Shown piece after piece: positions 44,683 through 52,437 of a stretch of DNA of 64,000 bases. Made by a program: the position numbers and the translations under genes. This DNA comes from Pseudothioglobus sp905182815 (GTDB lineage Bacteria > Pseudomonadota > Gammaproteobacteria > PS1 > Pseudothioglobaceae), in the NCBI RefSeq assembly GCF_048087625.1, contig NZ_CP159805.1:930001-994000 (forward strand), read 5' to 3'. A model generated the notes under the pieces. It was not told the origin of the DNA. It was given only the letters and a program-made list of their open reading frames with translations, and did not search any database. Each line of letters starts with the position of its first letter. Position 1 is the first letter of the stretch.

Positions 44683-45657
44683 CTAAAAAAAATAAATATC
44701 TTTTCGGCCTTTAATTATTACTTCATAGCCTTTTTCTTCTGGCTCATCATCAATCATTTCAGCTGGAAAACCATCGCCCAACACTTCAACATTGGCCCTT
44801 TCTTCAAGCCTCCTAATGATGTTTGGAGAAAGCTCACGTGGCCCGTATCTCTTCTCACCATCTTTAAAAATCTCAACAATTAAAGGGGCAATTTCTAAAT
44901 CCAGCCCTTTTCTCTGAGCAAGCTCATTAAAAATTCCAATATCCTTAGAAACCAAATCCATTGTAAAGCTTATATCTCTGCTACCATTAAGAATAACCTG
45001 AGATTCAGTTTCATGGACAAATGAAGTTCCAGAAGATGCTTTGATCGCCTCATAAGTTACGTTCATATCCATTCCAAGCATCTTCATTGTTGTTAGCGCT
45101 TCTGCTATCGAAGCAAGGTTAACCGTAGCTAAGTAATTGGTCATAACTTTTAGAGTTGAGGCTGTTCCTAGGTCACCAGTATGAAGCACTCGTCTTCCCA
45201 TGGTGGTTAGTATTGGCAAAGCTATTTCAAAAGCCTCTCTTGAGCATCCAGCAAAGATTGAAATATTACCTGTATCAGCCCTATGGCAGCCACCTGAAAC
45301 AGGGCAATCAATTGGTAATGCACCAATTGCTTCAACTAAAGCACCAATTCTTCGAATTTCAGCCTCATCTGTAGTGCTCATCTCAAGCCAAATTTTCCCT
45401 TTGCTTAATCCCGATAAGATCCCATCAGAAGACTCCATAACTTCAGAGCAGGCTTTTGGAGACGGTAAACAAGTAATAACCACATCACATTTCTTTGCCA
45501 TTTCTTGAGGCGAGCCAACACTCTTTGCTCCTCTTTCTATAAACTCATTAACAAGAGAAGATTTAAGATCATGAACTGTAAGGTCAAAACCATTTCTTAA
45601 AATACTGCCTGCAAGTTTGCCACCTGCATTCCCTAAACCAATAAAACCTACTTTCAT
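44683..45657 (-). CDS. NAD(P)-dependent 3-hydroxyisobutyrate dehydrogenase-family oxidoreductase
   Basis: 324 residues. Rossmann start GFIGLGNAGGKLAG, substrate signature DCPVSGGCHRADTG (family D-x-P-V-S-G-G) and catalytic Lys170 with Asn174 (LKVMTNYL). The family reduces or oxidises beta-hydroxyacids, including tartronate semialdehyde and 3-hydroxyisobutyrate; the exact substrate is not readable. A C-terminal extension of about 30 residues (EPEEKGYEVIIKGRKDIYFF) exceeds the usual length. It lies 26 bases after the enolase-superfamily gene, so they probably act in one pathway. Confidence 0.8.
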   Translation of the reverse strand: MKVGFIGLGNAGGKLAGSILRNGFDLTVHDLKSSLVNEFIERGAKSVGSPQEMAKKCDVVITCLPSPKACSEVMESSDGILSGLSKGKIWLEMSTTDEAEIRRIGALVEAIGALPIDCPVSGGCHRADTGNISIFAGCSREAFEIALPILTTMGRRVLHTGDLGTASTLKVMTNYLATVNLASIAEALTTMKMLGMDMNVTYEAIKASSGTSFVHETESQVILNGSRDISFTMDLVSKDIGIFNELAQRKGLDLEIAPLIVEIFKDGEKRYGPRELSPNIIRRLEERANVEVLGDGFPAEMIDDEPEEKGYEVIIKGRKDIYFF

Positions 45658-45683
45658 CTAAATCTCCAAAAAACTACAAATTT

Positions 45684-46886
45684 TTAATCGTCATCAACAT
45701 AGTAAGGTTTTGTATCCATCGAAAGGTGGAGCTTTTTTCCTTTATAAGGTGAATTCGCTTCAATAACTTTAAGGTTAAGATCTATCCCTAATCCTGGTTT
45801 ATCTGAAGGAATAATATTTCCTTTACTCCAATCAAGAGGCTCCATTAGTACATCTGAGTGAAAGCCATCCCAAGTCCCAATACTTTCAATAATTAGGAAG
45901 TTTGGTGTTGCAGTAGCGAGCTGTATACTAGCTGCTGCTCCTACTGGGCCATTATAAATATGTGGGGCAATCTGAGCATAAAAAACTTCAGAAAGGCTCG
46001 CAATTTTCTTGGCCTCTAAAATACCGCCAACTCGCCCTAAATTCATTTGAATTATTGACGCAGAGTTATTTTTTAAAATATCAAAAAACTCATACTTTGT
46101 TGTTAAGCGCTCTCCAGTAGCAACTGGAATACTTGTCTTACTTGCAACTTCTGCCATTGCACTTGACTGGCCCGGAGGAACAGGCTCTTCAAACCACAAA
46201 GGGTCAAACTTTTCAAGCCTCTTAGCTAGCCGCACAGCTGAAGCGGGAGTTAACTGTCCATGAGTTCCAATAAGAAGGTCACAGTTATCTCCAACAGCCT
46301 CCCTTACTTTTTGGCAATAATTTTCGCAGTGCTTTAAGCGGCTCAGTGATATTTGATGTCCAGAGTATATTGAATAAGGGCCTGCTGGATCAAACTTAAC
46401 TGCACTAAAGCCCTGCTCCATAAAATTTATAGCAGACTCAGCGCCTAAGTCTGGATCATCGTAATTAAGCACTCCATTTTTGTCTTTTGGGTATAGATAT
46501 GTATATGACCTTAGCTTGTCATGAACCTTGCCTCCTATAAGCTCATATATTGGCTTATTTGCAGCTTTTCCAATAATATCCCAACAAGACATCTCTAGCC
46601 CACTTAATACCCCCATCATTGTCAAATCTGGCCTTTGAGTAAAGCCACTTGAAAAACACTCTCTGAAAAAGCGCTCAATATGATGTGGGTCATGGCCCTT
46701 TAGGTATCGCTCAAAGACATCTTGAGTTGCCTTAACAACAACTTCAGGATGAAAGGAGGCTGAATATATCTCTCCAATCCCAACGATGCCACACTTAGTT
46801 TCAATAGAAAGGAAGATCCAATACATTCCACCAATATGAGGCTTTGGGGTACCAACTATATAAGTATTTAATTTTACGACTTCCAT
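45684..46886 (-). CDS. Enolase-superfamily protein related to galactonate dehydratases, first metal ligand replaced
   Basis: 400 residues with N-terminal capping domain and TIM-barrel of the mandelate racemase/muconate lactonizing family. By spacing it matches E. coli galactonate dehydratase (Asp183, His185, Glu209, Glu235, His285): here the equivalent positions are Gly207, His209, Glu233, Glu259 and His309 (LIGTHGQL, WFEEPVP, ATGERLT, APHIYNG). Thus both catalytic His and two metal-binding Glu are kept but the first Asp ligand is Gly. It may use another ligand or a distinct chemistry. It lies 89 bases downstream of betA and 26 upstream of a hydroxyacid dehydrogenase gene. Confidence 0.8.
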   Translation of the reverse strand: MEVVKLNTYIVGTPKPHIGGMYWIFLSIETKCGIVGIGEIYSASFHPEVVVKATQDVFERYLKGHDPHHIERFFRECFSSGFTQRPDLTMMGVLSGLEMSCWDIIGKAANKPIYELIGGKVHDKLRSYTYLYPKDKNGVLNYDDPDLGAESAINFMEQGFSAVKFDPAGPYSIYSGHQISLSRLKHCENYCQKVREAVGDNCDLLIGTHGQLTPASAVRLAKRLEKFDPLWFEEPVPPGQSSAMAEVASKTSIPVATGERLTTKYEFFDILKNNSASIIQMNLGRVGGILEAKKIASLSEVFYAQIAPHIYNGPVGAAASIQLATATPNFLIIESIGTWDGFHSDVLMEPLDWSKGNIIPSDKPGLGIDLNLKVIEANSPYKGKKLHLSMDTKPYYVDDD

Positions 46887-46975
46887 GCCATATTTTTAGT
46901 AATTTATATTGATGTAATTTTTATACGGGTTTATAAGAATAAGCAAGTTATTTTGTTTACGAAAAATTATTTACT

Positions 46976-48664
46976 TTACGACGCCCTATAAAGTTGGCCT
47001 GATCGTTGGGTTTTTTGCCAATCTGAATCAATCCATACATCGGCTTCAGAAGCTTTGAGTGGCTCATTTCCTAATACGATATCCGCCATTTTTTCAGCTA
47101 ACATAATTGTTGGTCCATTAAGATTTCCATTTGGAATTGTTGGAAATATAGAAGAATCAATTACTCTTAACTTTTCAATACCATTTACTTTACCTTGATT
47201 ATCAACAACGGTCATAGGGTCACTTAAGTCACCCATTTTGCAAGAACAAGATGGGTGGTAAGCGCTTTCAACATTTGCCCTAACCCAAGAATCTATTTGA
47301 TCATCACTACTTACCTCTAATCCTGGGCTTGCTTCACCCGCATTATATTCGTCCAGTGCTGGTTGACTTAAAACCTCACGAGTCAATCGAATACAATCAC
47401 GCCAATCTTGTCTATCCTGCTCGCTTTCCAAATAGTTAAATAGGATTGTTGGCTTAGCTTGTGGGTCTGAGCTATTAATCTTAATGCTGCCCCGACTGCT
47501 AACTTTATTGACGCCTGCATGAACTTGATACCCATGCCCCTTCATTGCTGCATTTCCGTCATATCTCATTGCAGCTGGGAGAAAATGATACTGAATATTA
47601 GGCCATTCAAGGCCTGCACGAGAACGAATAAAACCACAAGATTCAAAATGATTTGTTGCGCCGAGTCCTGACTTAGATAGAATCCAGCGCACACCAATAA
47701 GACCCTTACTAAATAAGTTTAATTTACTGTTAAGTGTAATTGGCTTTTTACAATGATATTGAAAATATACCTCAAGATGGTCCTGAAGATTCTCGCCAAC
47801 ACCTGGCAATTCATGTTGCAGCTCAACTCCAGCATCTTTTAGAACATTTTTTGGACCAATCCCAGATAACTGAAGTAGCTGAGGTGAACCAATTGACCCA
47901 GCACAAAGTATCACCTCTGTATTCGCATTCAATATTTTAGTTTGACCGTTAATTGAATACTCAACTCCAGTTGCAACTTTATTCTTTAGAATTACTCGCT
48001 GAACAAGTACTCCAGTTAGTATTGTAAGGTTTGACCTATTTTTAACTGGCTTAATATAGGCATTTGATGTAGAAGAGCGAACACCACTTCCAACGGTCAT
48101 GTGCATTGGACCGAAGCCCTCCTGTTGCTGACCATTATAATCCGCAGTTTCAGGATAACCAGCCTCCACTCCAGCATTAATAAAGGCTCGATAAAGAGGA
48201 TTTAATTTCATGTTATTACCATTTGATGTCGCAACAGGACCACTACCTCCACGGTAGTTATCTTCCCCCAAATGCCATTTTTCAGAGCGCTTAAAATATG
48301 GCAGACAATTTTTGTACGACCAACCCTCTGCCCCTTGCTCCTCCCATTGGTCAAAATCACGCGCATGGCCTCGCACATAAACCATTCCATTTATGGAGGA
48401 AGAACCTCCCATCACTTTACCTCTAGGACAGTGCATTTTTCGATTATCAAGAAAAGGCTCTGGCTGAGTATGAAATTGCCATGCATACTTATCAGTGTTC
48501 ATAGGGTATGACAGTGCAGTTGGCATTTGAATCATTATGTTTTTATCACTACCTCCATTTTCTAGAAGTAATACTCTATTTTCACCTGACTCAGTCAAAC
48601 GATTTGCCAAAACGCAGCCCGCCGAACCGGCACCTACAACAATATAATCAAACTCATTACTCAT
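46976..48664 (-). CDS. betA: Choline dehydrogenase (GMC oxidoreductase)
   Basis: FAD-dependent, membrane-associated oxidation of choline to betaine aldehyde. 562 residues: FAD-binding DYIVVGAGSAGCVLANRL, GMC signature GGSSSINGMVYVRGHARDFD, second signature region GSIGSPQLLQLSGIGP and the C-terminal HPSCSCKMG block very like E. coli BetA, ending with GNLNGPTIMLAEKMADIVLG. It lies 17 bases downstream of betB, forming a betB-betA pair. Other alcohols are possible substrates for GMC enzymes, but the strong BetB partner supports choline. Confidence 0.88.
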   Translation of the reverse strand: MSNEFDYIVVGAGSAGCVLANRLTESGENRVLLLENGGSDKNIMIQMPTALSYPMNTDKYAWQFHTQPEPFLDNRKMHCPRGKVMGGSSSINGMVYVRGHARDFDQWEEQGAEGWSYKNCLPYFKRSEKWHLGEDNYRGGSGPVATSNGNNMKLNPLYRAFINAGVEAGYPETADYNGQQQEGFGPMHMTVGSGVRSSTSNAYIKPVKNRSNLTILTGVLVQRVILKNKVATGVEYSINGQTKILNANTEVILCAGSIGSPQLLQLSGIGPKNVLKDAGVELQHELPGVGENLQDHLEVYFQYHCKKPITLNSKLNLFSKGLIGVRWILSKSGLGATNHFESCGFIRSRAGLEWPNIQYHFLPAAMRYDGNAAMKGHGYQVHAGVNKVSSRGSIKINSSDPQAKPTILFNYLESEQDRQDWRDCIRLTREVLSQPALDEYNAGEASPGLEVSSDDQIDSWVRANVESAYHPSCSCKMGDLSDPMTVVDNQGKVNGIEKLRVIDSSIFPTIPNGNLNGPTIMLAEKMADIVLGNEPLKASEADVWIDSDWQKTQRSGQLYRAS

Positions 48665-48681
48665 ATATTTCTTAGCCTATA

Positions 48682-50136
48682 TTAATAAGGACTCTCAACG
48701 TCATCCAACCGAACAAAAATACTTTTAATTTGTGTATAGCTCTTCAAAGTTTCGGGGCCATTTTCACGGCCTATTCCAGACTCTTTATAGCCTCCAACTG
48801 GCATTTCAGCAGGAGAATCTCCCCAACTATTAATCCAGCAAATTCCTGCCTCTAATTGATTAATAACTCGGTGCGCCCGATTAATGTTTTGCGTAAAAAC
48901 GCCAGCCGCTAAACCAAACTTAGTATCGTTTGCCCTGCCAATTACTTCTGCCTCATCATCAAAGCGCAGAATGGACATTACTGGCCCAAAAATTTCATCA
49001 GTAACGTGCTCAGAATCGTCTTTACAATCTGCAAAAATTGTTGGCTCTACAAAAAATCCATTTTCTGTTTCTTTGGATTTATGACGATTTCCACCAAGAA
49101 CAAGTCGAGCGCCTGATTTTTTAGCTTTATCAATATAATCCATAACCTTATCAAGATGCTTTGAGCTTATTAAAGCCCCCATCTGAGTATCTAAATCCAT
49201 TGGATCACCTAGTTTTATTTTTTTACTTCTCTGACAGACTTTTTCTATAAATTTATCGTAAATACCAGATTGCACAAACACCCTTGTTCCGTTGGTACAA
49301 ACCTCACCTTGAGTATAGAAGTTTGCAAGAAGCGCTCCAGAGATTGCATTATCAATATCAGCGTCATTAAAAATAATTAATGGCGACTTACCCCCAAGCT
49401 CCAAAGTTACCTCTTTAAGGCTTCCAGCTGCATCTGCCATTATCTTCTTTCCCGTTCCACTTTCTCCAGTAAAAGAAATTTTAGCAACTCTTGGATGTCG
49501 AGTTAAGTACTGGCCTACGCGATAGTCACCTTGGACGACATTAAATACTCCTGGAGGCATCCCTGCTTCTGTATATATTTCAGCAAGTTTTAAAACGCTA
49601 AGTGGAGTTTCTTCAGAAGGTTTAAATACCATTGAATTCCCAGCAGCCAAACAAGCAGCAGATTTCCAGCAAGCAATTTGAATAGGATAGTTCCAAGCAC
49701 CAATACCAGCACAAACCCCTAAAGGCTCTCTTTTTGAAATGTAAAAGGTACTCGATTTTAAATCTTGCTGAGCGCCCTGCAAACCCGGGGCAATGCCCGC
49801 ATAATATTCAATTACATCTGCACCAGAATGGATATCAACACAATTAGCTTCCTGTAATGGCTTGCCGCAATCAGCAACCTCTAATGCAGCAAGTTCATTG
49901 TTTCTTTCACGCAAAATAGAAACTGCTTTTAGTAAGATTCGGCCTCTTTCAACGGCCTTCATCTTGCTCCACACAGCAAAACCCTTCTCAGCTGATTTAA
50001 TAGCTACCTCAACATCACTCTCACTAGCTTGGTCTATAAGAGCTATAACTTGCCCATTTGCAGGGTTAATAGACTCAAAAGTTTCACTAGAATTAGATTT
50101 TAAATAGGCGCCATGAATATATAAATGTTCTATCAT
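48682..50136 (-). CDS. betB: Betaine aldehyde dehydrogenase
   Basis: Oxidises betaine aldehyde to glycine betaine with NAD(P). 484 residues aligning closely with E. coli BetB over the full length: LYIHGAY, AGIGAWNYPIQIACWKSA, catalytic Glu in VTLELGGKSPL, catalytic Cys in GEVCTNGTRVFV, and INSWGDSPAEMPVGGYKESG. It is upstream of betA. No betI (TetR) or betT is next to it; an IclR gene lies upstream on the same strand. Confidence 0.92.
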   Translation of the reverse strand: MIEHLYIHGAYLKSNSSETFESINPANGQVIALIDQASESDVEVAIKSAEKGFAVWSKMKAVERGRILLKAVSILRERNNELAALEVADCGKPLQEANCVDIHSGADVIEYYAGIAPGLQGAQQDLKSSTFYISKREPLGVCAGIGAWNYPIQIACWKSAACLAAGNSMVFKPSEETPLSVLKLAEIYTEAGMPPGVFNVVQGDYRVGQYLTRHPRVAKISFTGESGTGKKIMADAAGSLKEVTLELGGKSPLIIFNDADIDNAISGALLANFYTQGEVCTNGTRVFVQSGIYDKFIEKVCQRSKKIKLGDPMDLDTQMGALISSKHLDKVMDYIDKAKKSGARLVLGGNRHKSKETENGFFVEPTIFADCKDDSEHVTDEIFGPVMSILRFDDEAEVIGRANDTKFGLAAGVFTQNINRAHRVINQLEAGICWINSWGDSPAEMPVGGYKESGIGRENGPETLKSYTQIKSIFVRLDDVESPY

Positions 50137-50148
50137 AAACCTTAATAA

Positions 50149-50174
50149 GTATCAAATTGTAAAAAACAATGATA
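50149..50174. promoter_or_regulatory. Inverted repeat in the betB leader
   Basis: GTATCA-AA-TTGT ... ACAA-TGATAC with an A-rich loop, 13-38 bases upstream of betB. It may be an operator or a leader hairpin; the sequence differs from the palindrome in front of the IclR gene. Confidence 0.35.
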
Positions 50175-50216
50175 CATTCTATGAACTCACTATAAGTAAA
50201 TTAATTAATCAAAATA

Positions 50217-50906
50217 TTAAGGCATTACAATGTTTTGAAGCTGATCGTTAAGCAGCTGAAGAAGAATTGATTTTTGGTCATCGTCAAATCGGCTAATAGG
50301 GCCTGATACTACAATAGCACCAACAAATTTATTACTATTAGAAATAACAGGTACGGCGAGTGCAAAGAGCGCAGCATTGTGTTCATTTATTGACAAGTAA
50401 TAGCCTTTATCACGAATATCTTTATAAAAACCCTGCTTGTCATTTTTACGCTTACCAAAAGCTAAGATAATTCGCCCAGAGGCACCACGATTGAGCTCTA
50501 AACGAGAGCCCTGCTCAATGTTATGTCTGATCTCATCTCTTGAGTGCGCTCTATATAAACATATACGCATATTATCTTCTTCAACAAAGAAAGATGCAGT
50601 TTCATCAGATATATCTCTGATCCTATCAACTATAGGACGTATCTGCTCAAGATGATTACTTTGCGTATATATAGCGCTTAAATAAAGAGCCTGAGTTCCC
50701 ACAACATACTTCTTATTCTTAAGTCTTGAAACGTAGCCATAATCTTCAAGCGTACTTAGAATTCGATATGCAGTTGAGACATTAAAATTTAACTGATCAC
50801 AGATCTCCTTTATTGAGAATTGAGATTTATCCAATGAAAACATTGACAAGATTTGTAAGCACTTTTCGATTGCGTTGTAACTTTTATCAATAGACCTAGG
50901 TTTCAT
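50217..50906 (-). CDS. IclR-family transcriptional regulator
   Basis: 229 residues. N-terminal winged HTH (KSYNAIEKCLQILSMFSLDK, FSIKEICDQLNFNVSTAYRI, LEDYGYVSRL) and C-terminal effector-binding domain (GSRLELNRGASGRIILAF; SGPISRF). It is divergent from aceA and upstream of betBA on the same strand, so it could control either or both. In E. coli, IclR represses the glyoxylate operon aceBAK, and the two palindromes in the 158-base divergent gap, one overlapping the aceA -35, favour that role plus autoregulation. Ligand unknown. Confidence 0.88.
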   Translation of the reverse strand: MKPRSIDKSYNAIEKCLQILSMFSLDKSQFSIKEICDQLNFNVSTAYRILSTLEDYGYVSRLKNKKYVVGTQALYLSAIYTQSNHLEQIRPIVDRIRDISDETASFFVEEDNMRICLYRAHSRDEIRHNIEQGSRLELNRGASGRIILAFGKRKNDKQGFYKDIRDKGYYLSINEHNAALFALAVPVISNSNKFVGAIVVSGPISRFDDDQKSILLQLLNDQLQNIVMP

Positions 50907-50910
50907 TTTA

Positions 50911-50925
50911 TTTCATATTATGAAA
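50911..50925. promoter_or_regulatory. Perfect palindrome just upstream of the iclR-family gene
   Basis: TTTCATA-T-TATGAAA, 15 bases, 5 bases upstream of the regulator's start codon. Its size and position fit an IclR-type autoregulatory operator. Confidence 0.5.
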
Positions 50926-50940
50926 AAATTATATTATATA

Positions 50941-50955
50941 GTGAAATTATTTGAT
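50941..50955. promoter_or_regulatory. IclR-box-like site overlapping the aceA -35
   Basis: GTGAAATTATTTGAT; the core AAATTATTT equals the core of the E. coli IclR consensus TGGAAATNATTTCCA, flanks differ (10 of 15). It overlaps the candidate aceA -35 (TTGATC), so binding would block transcription of the glyoxylate operon. Confidence 0.45.
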
Positions 50956-50980
50956 CATATTATCTTTTAATTGGTATTAT
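50951..50980 (+). promoter_or_regulatory. Candidate promoter of the aceA operon
   Basis: TTGATC, 18-base spacer, TATTAT, with TGG in front of the -10 (extended -10). The start site would be near 50987, with a leader of about 78 bases to the ATG, which has a strong AAGGAG ribosome binding site. Confidence 0.5.
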
Positions 50981-51064
50981 TCAAATATAAGTAAATAGTA
51001 GCTATTTCAGAAGCTTGAGTAGATAAAAGAAATATAAACACAACCAAATTAAAAGGAGATACTA

Positions 51065-52372
51065 ATGAATAGAGAAGAGCAAATTAAAGCCCTAGAAAAA
51101 GATTGGAAAGAAAACCCTCGATGGTCGAATGTAAAGCGTACTTATTCTGCAGAAGATGTTGTTAGGCTCCGTGGATCTGTTCAACCAGAATGCACTTATG
51201 CCAGAAGAGGCGCTGAAAAGCTATGGGATCTTGTTAATGGTTCAGCTAAGAAAGGCTATGTAAACTCTATGGGCGCTATTACTGCAGGACAGGCTATGCA
51301 GCAGGCTAAAGCTGGAATTGAAGCAGTCTACCTTTCAGGCTGGCAAGTTGCTGCAGATGGAAATACATCTGAAACAATGTATCCAGATCAATCACTCTAC
51401 GCATATGACTCTGTCCCTACCATGGTTAGACGAATTAACAACACTTTTAAAAGAGCGGATGAGATTCAATGGGCTCAAGGAATTAATCCTGGTGATGATA
51501 AATTTATTGATTTCTTTTTGCCAATTGTGGCAGATGCAGAAGCTGGATTTGGAGGTGTATTAAATTCATTTGAATTAATGAAAAATATGATTACTAGTGG
51601 CGCTGCTGGCGCTCACTTTGAAGATCAATTAGCTGCAGTTAAAAAATGTGGCCATATGGGTGGTAAAGTTTTAGTTCCAACTCAAGAGGCAGTTCAAAAA
51701 TTAATATCTGCTCGCCTAGCTTCAGATGTTATGGGCGTCCCTACACTTCTTCTTGCAAGAACTGATGCAGAAGCCGCGAATCTTCTAACTTCAGATGTAG
51801 ATCCTTATGACGCTCCATTTGTTACCGGGAAAAGAACTGCTGAAGGGTTCTATATCGTTAAAAATGGATTAGAGCAATCAATATCAAGAGGAGTAGCTTA
51901 CGCCCCTTATGCTGACCTGGTTTGGTGTGAAACTGGGAAGCCAGATCTTGGCTTTGCGCGTGAATTTGCTGAAGCTGTTTTAGCTGAAAACCCTAATCAG
52001 TTGCTTGCATACAATTGTTCGCCATCATTTAACTGGAAAAAGAATCTAAGTGACAGTCAAATTGCATCTTTCCAAGAAGATATTTCAGCGATGGGATATA
52101 AGTATCAATTTATCACTTTGGCTGGAATCCATAACATGTGGTATAACATGTTTGACCTTGCATATGATTACGCAAAAGGTGAAGGCATGAAGCATTATGT
52201 TAATAAGGTCCAAGAGCCTGAGTTTGATGCTGCTAAGAAAGGTTATACTTTTGCATCTCATCAGCAAGAAGTTGGTGCAGGATATTTTGATGATGTTACA
52301 ACTGTAATACAGGGTGGTGAGTCATCGGTTACTGCATTAAAAGGTTCAACTGAAGAAGAGCAGTTTAGCTAA
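51065..52372 (+). CDS. aceA: Isocitrate lyase
   Basis: Cleaves isocitrate to glyoxylate and succinate, first enzyme of the glyoxylate shunt. 435 residues with the active-site KKCGHMGGKVL loop (catalytic Cys near residue 195), GYVNSMGAITAGQAMQQAKA and ADAEAGFGG. It begins the aceA-aceK-rraA-like-glcB unit. AAAAGGAG lies six bases before ATG 51065. A hairpin follows before aceK. Confidence 0.96.
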   Translation: MNREEQIKALEKDWKENPRWSNVKRTYSAEDVVRLRGSVQPECTYARRGAEKLWDLVNGSAKKGYVNSMGAITAGQAMQQAKAGIEAVYLSGWQVAADGNTSETMYPDQSLYAYDSVPTMVRRINNTFKRADEIQWAQGINPGDDKFIDFFLPIVADAEAGFGGVLNSFELMKNMITSGAAGAHFEDQLAAVKKCGHMGGKVLVPTQEAVQKLISARLASDVMGVPTLLLARTDAEAANLLTSDVDPYDAPFVTGKRTAEGFYIVKNGLEQSISRGVAYAPYADLVWCETGKPDLGFAREFAEAVLAENPNQLLAYNCSPSFNWKKNLSDSQIASFQEDISAMGYKYQFITLAGIHNMWYNMFDLAYDYAKGEGMKHYVNKVQEPEFDAAKKGYTFASHQQEVGAGYFDDVTTVIQGGESSVTALKGSTEEEQFS

Positions 52373-52395
52373 GTTTTGAGCTGCTACGTATCAAA

Positions 52396-52419
52396 CCTTC
52401 TTGATTAAAGAAGGCTTTT
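52396..52419 (+). terminator. Weak hairpin between aceA and aceK
   Basis: CCTTCTT-GATTA-AAGAAGG stem followed by CTTTT. The short U tract suggests partial termination or mRNA 3' protection, giving much more isocitrate lyase than AceK, as known for the E. coli operon. Confidence 0.6.
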
Positions 52420-52437
52420 AACTGGTAACTATTTATT

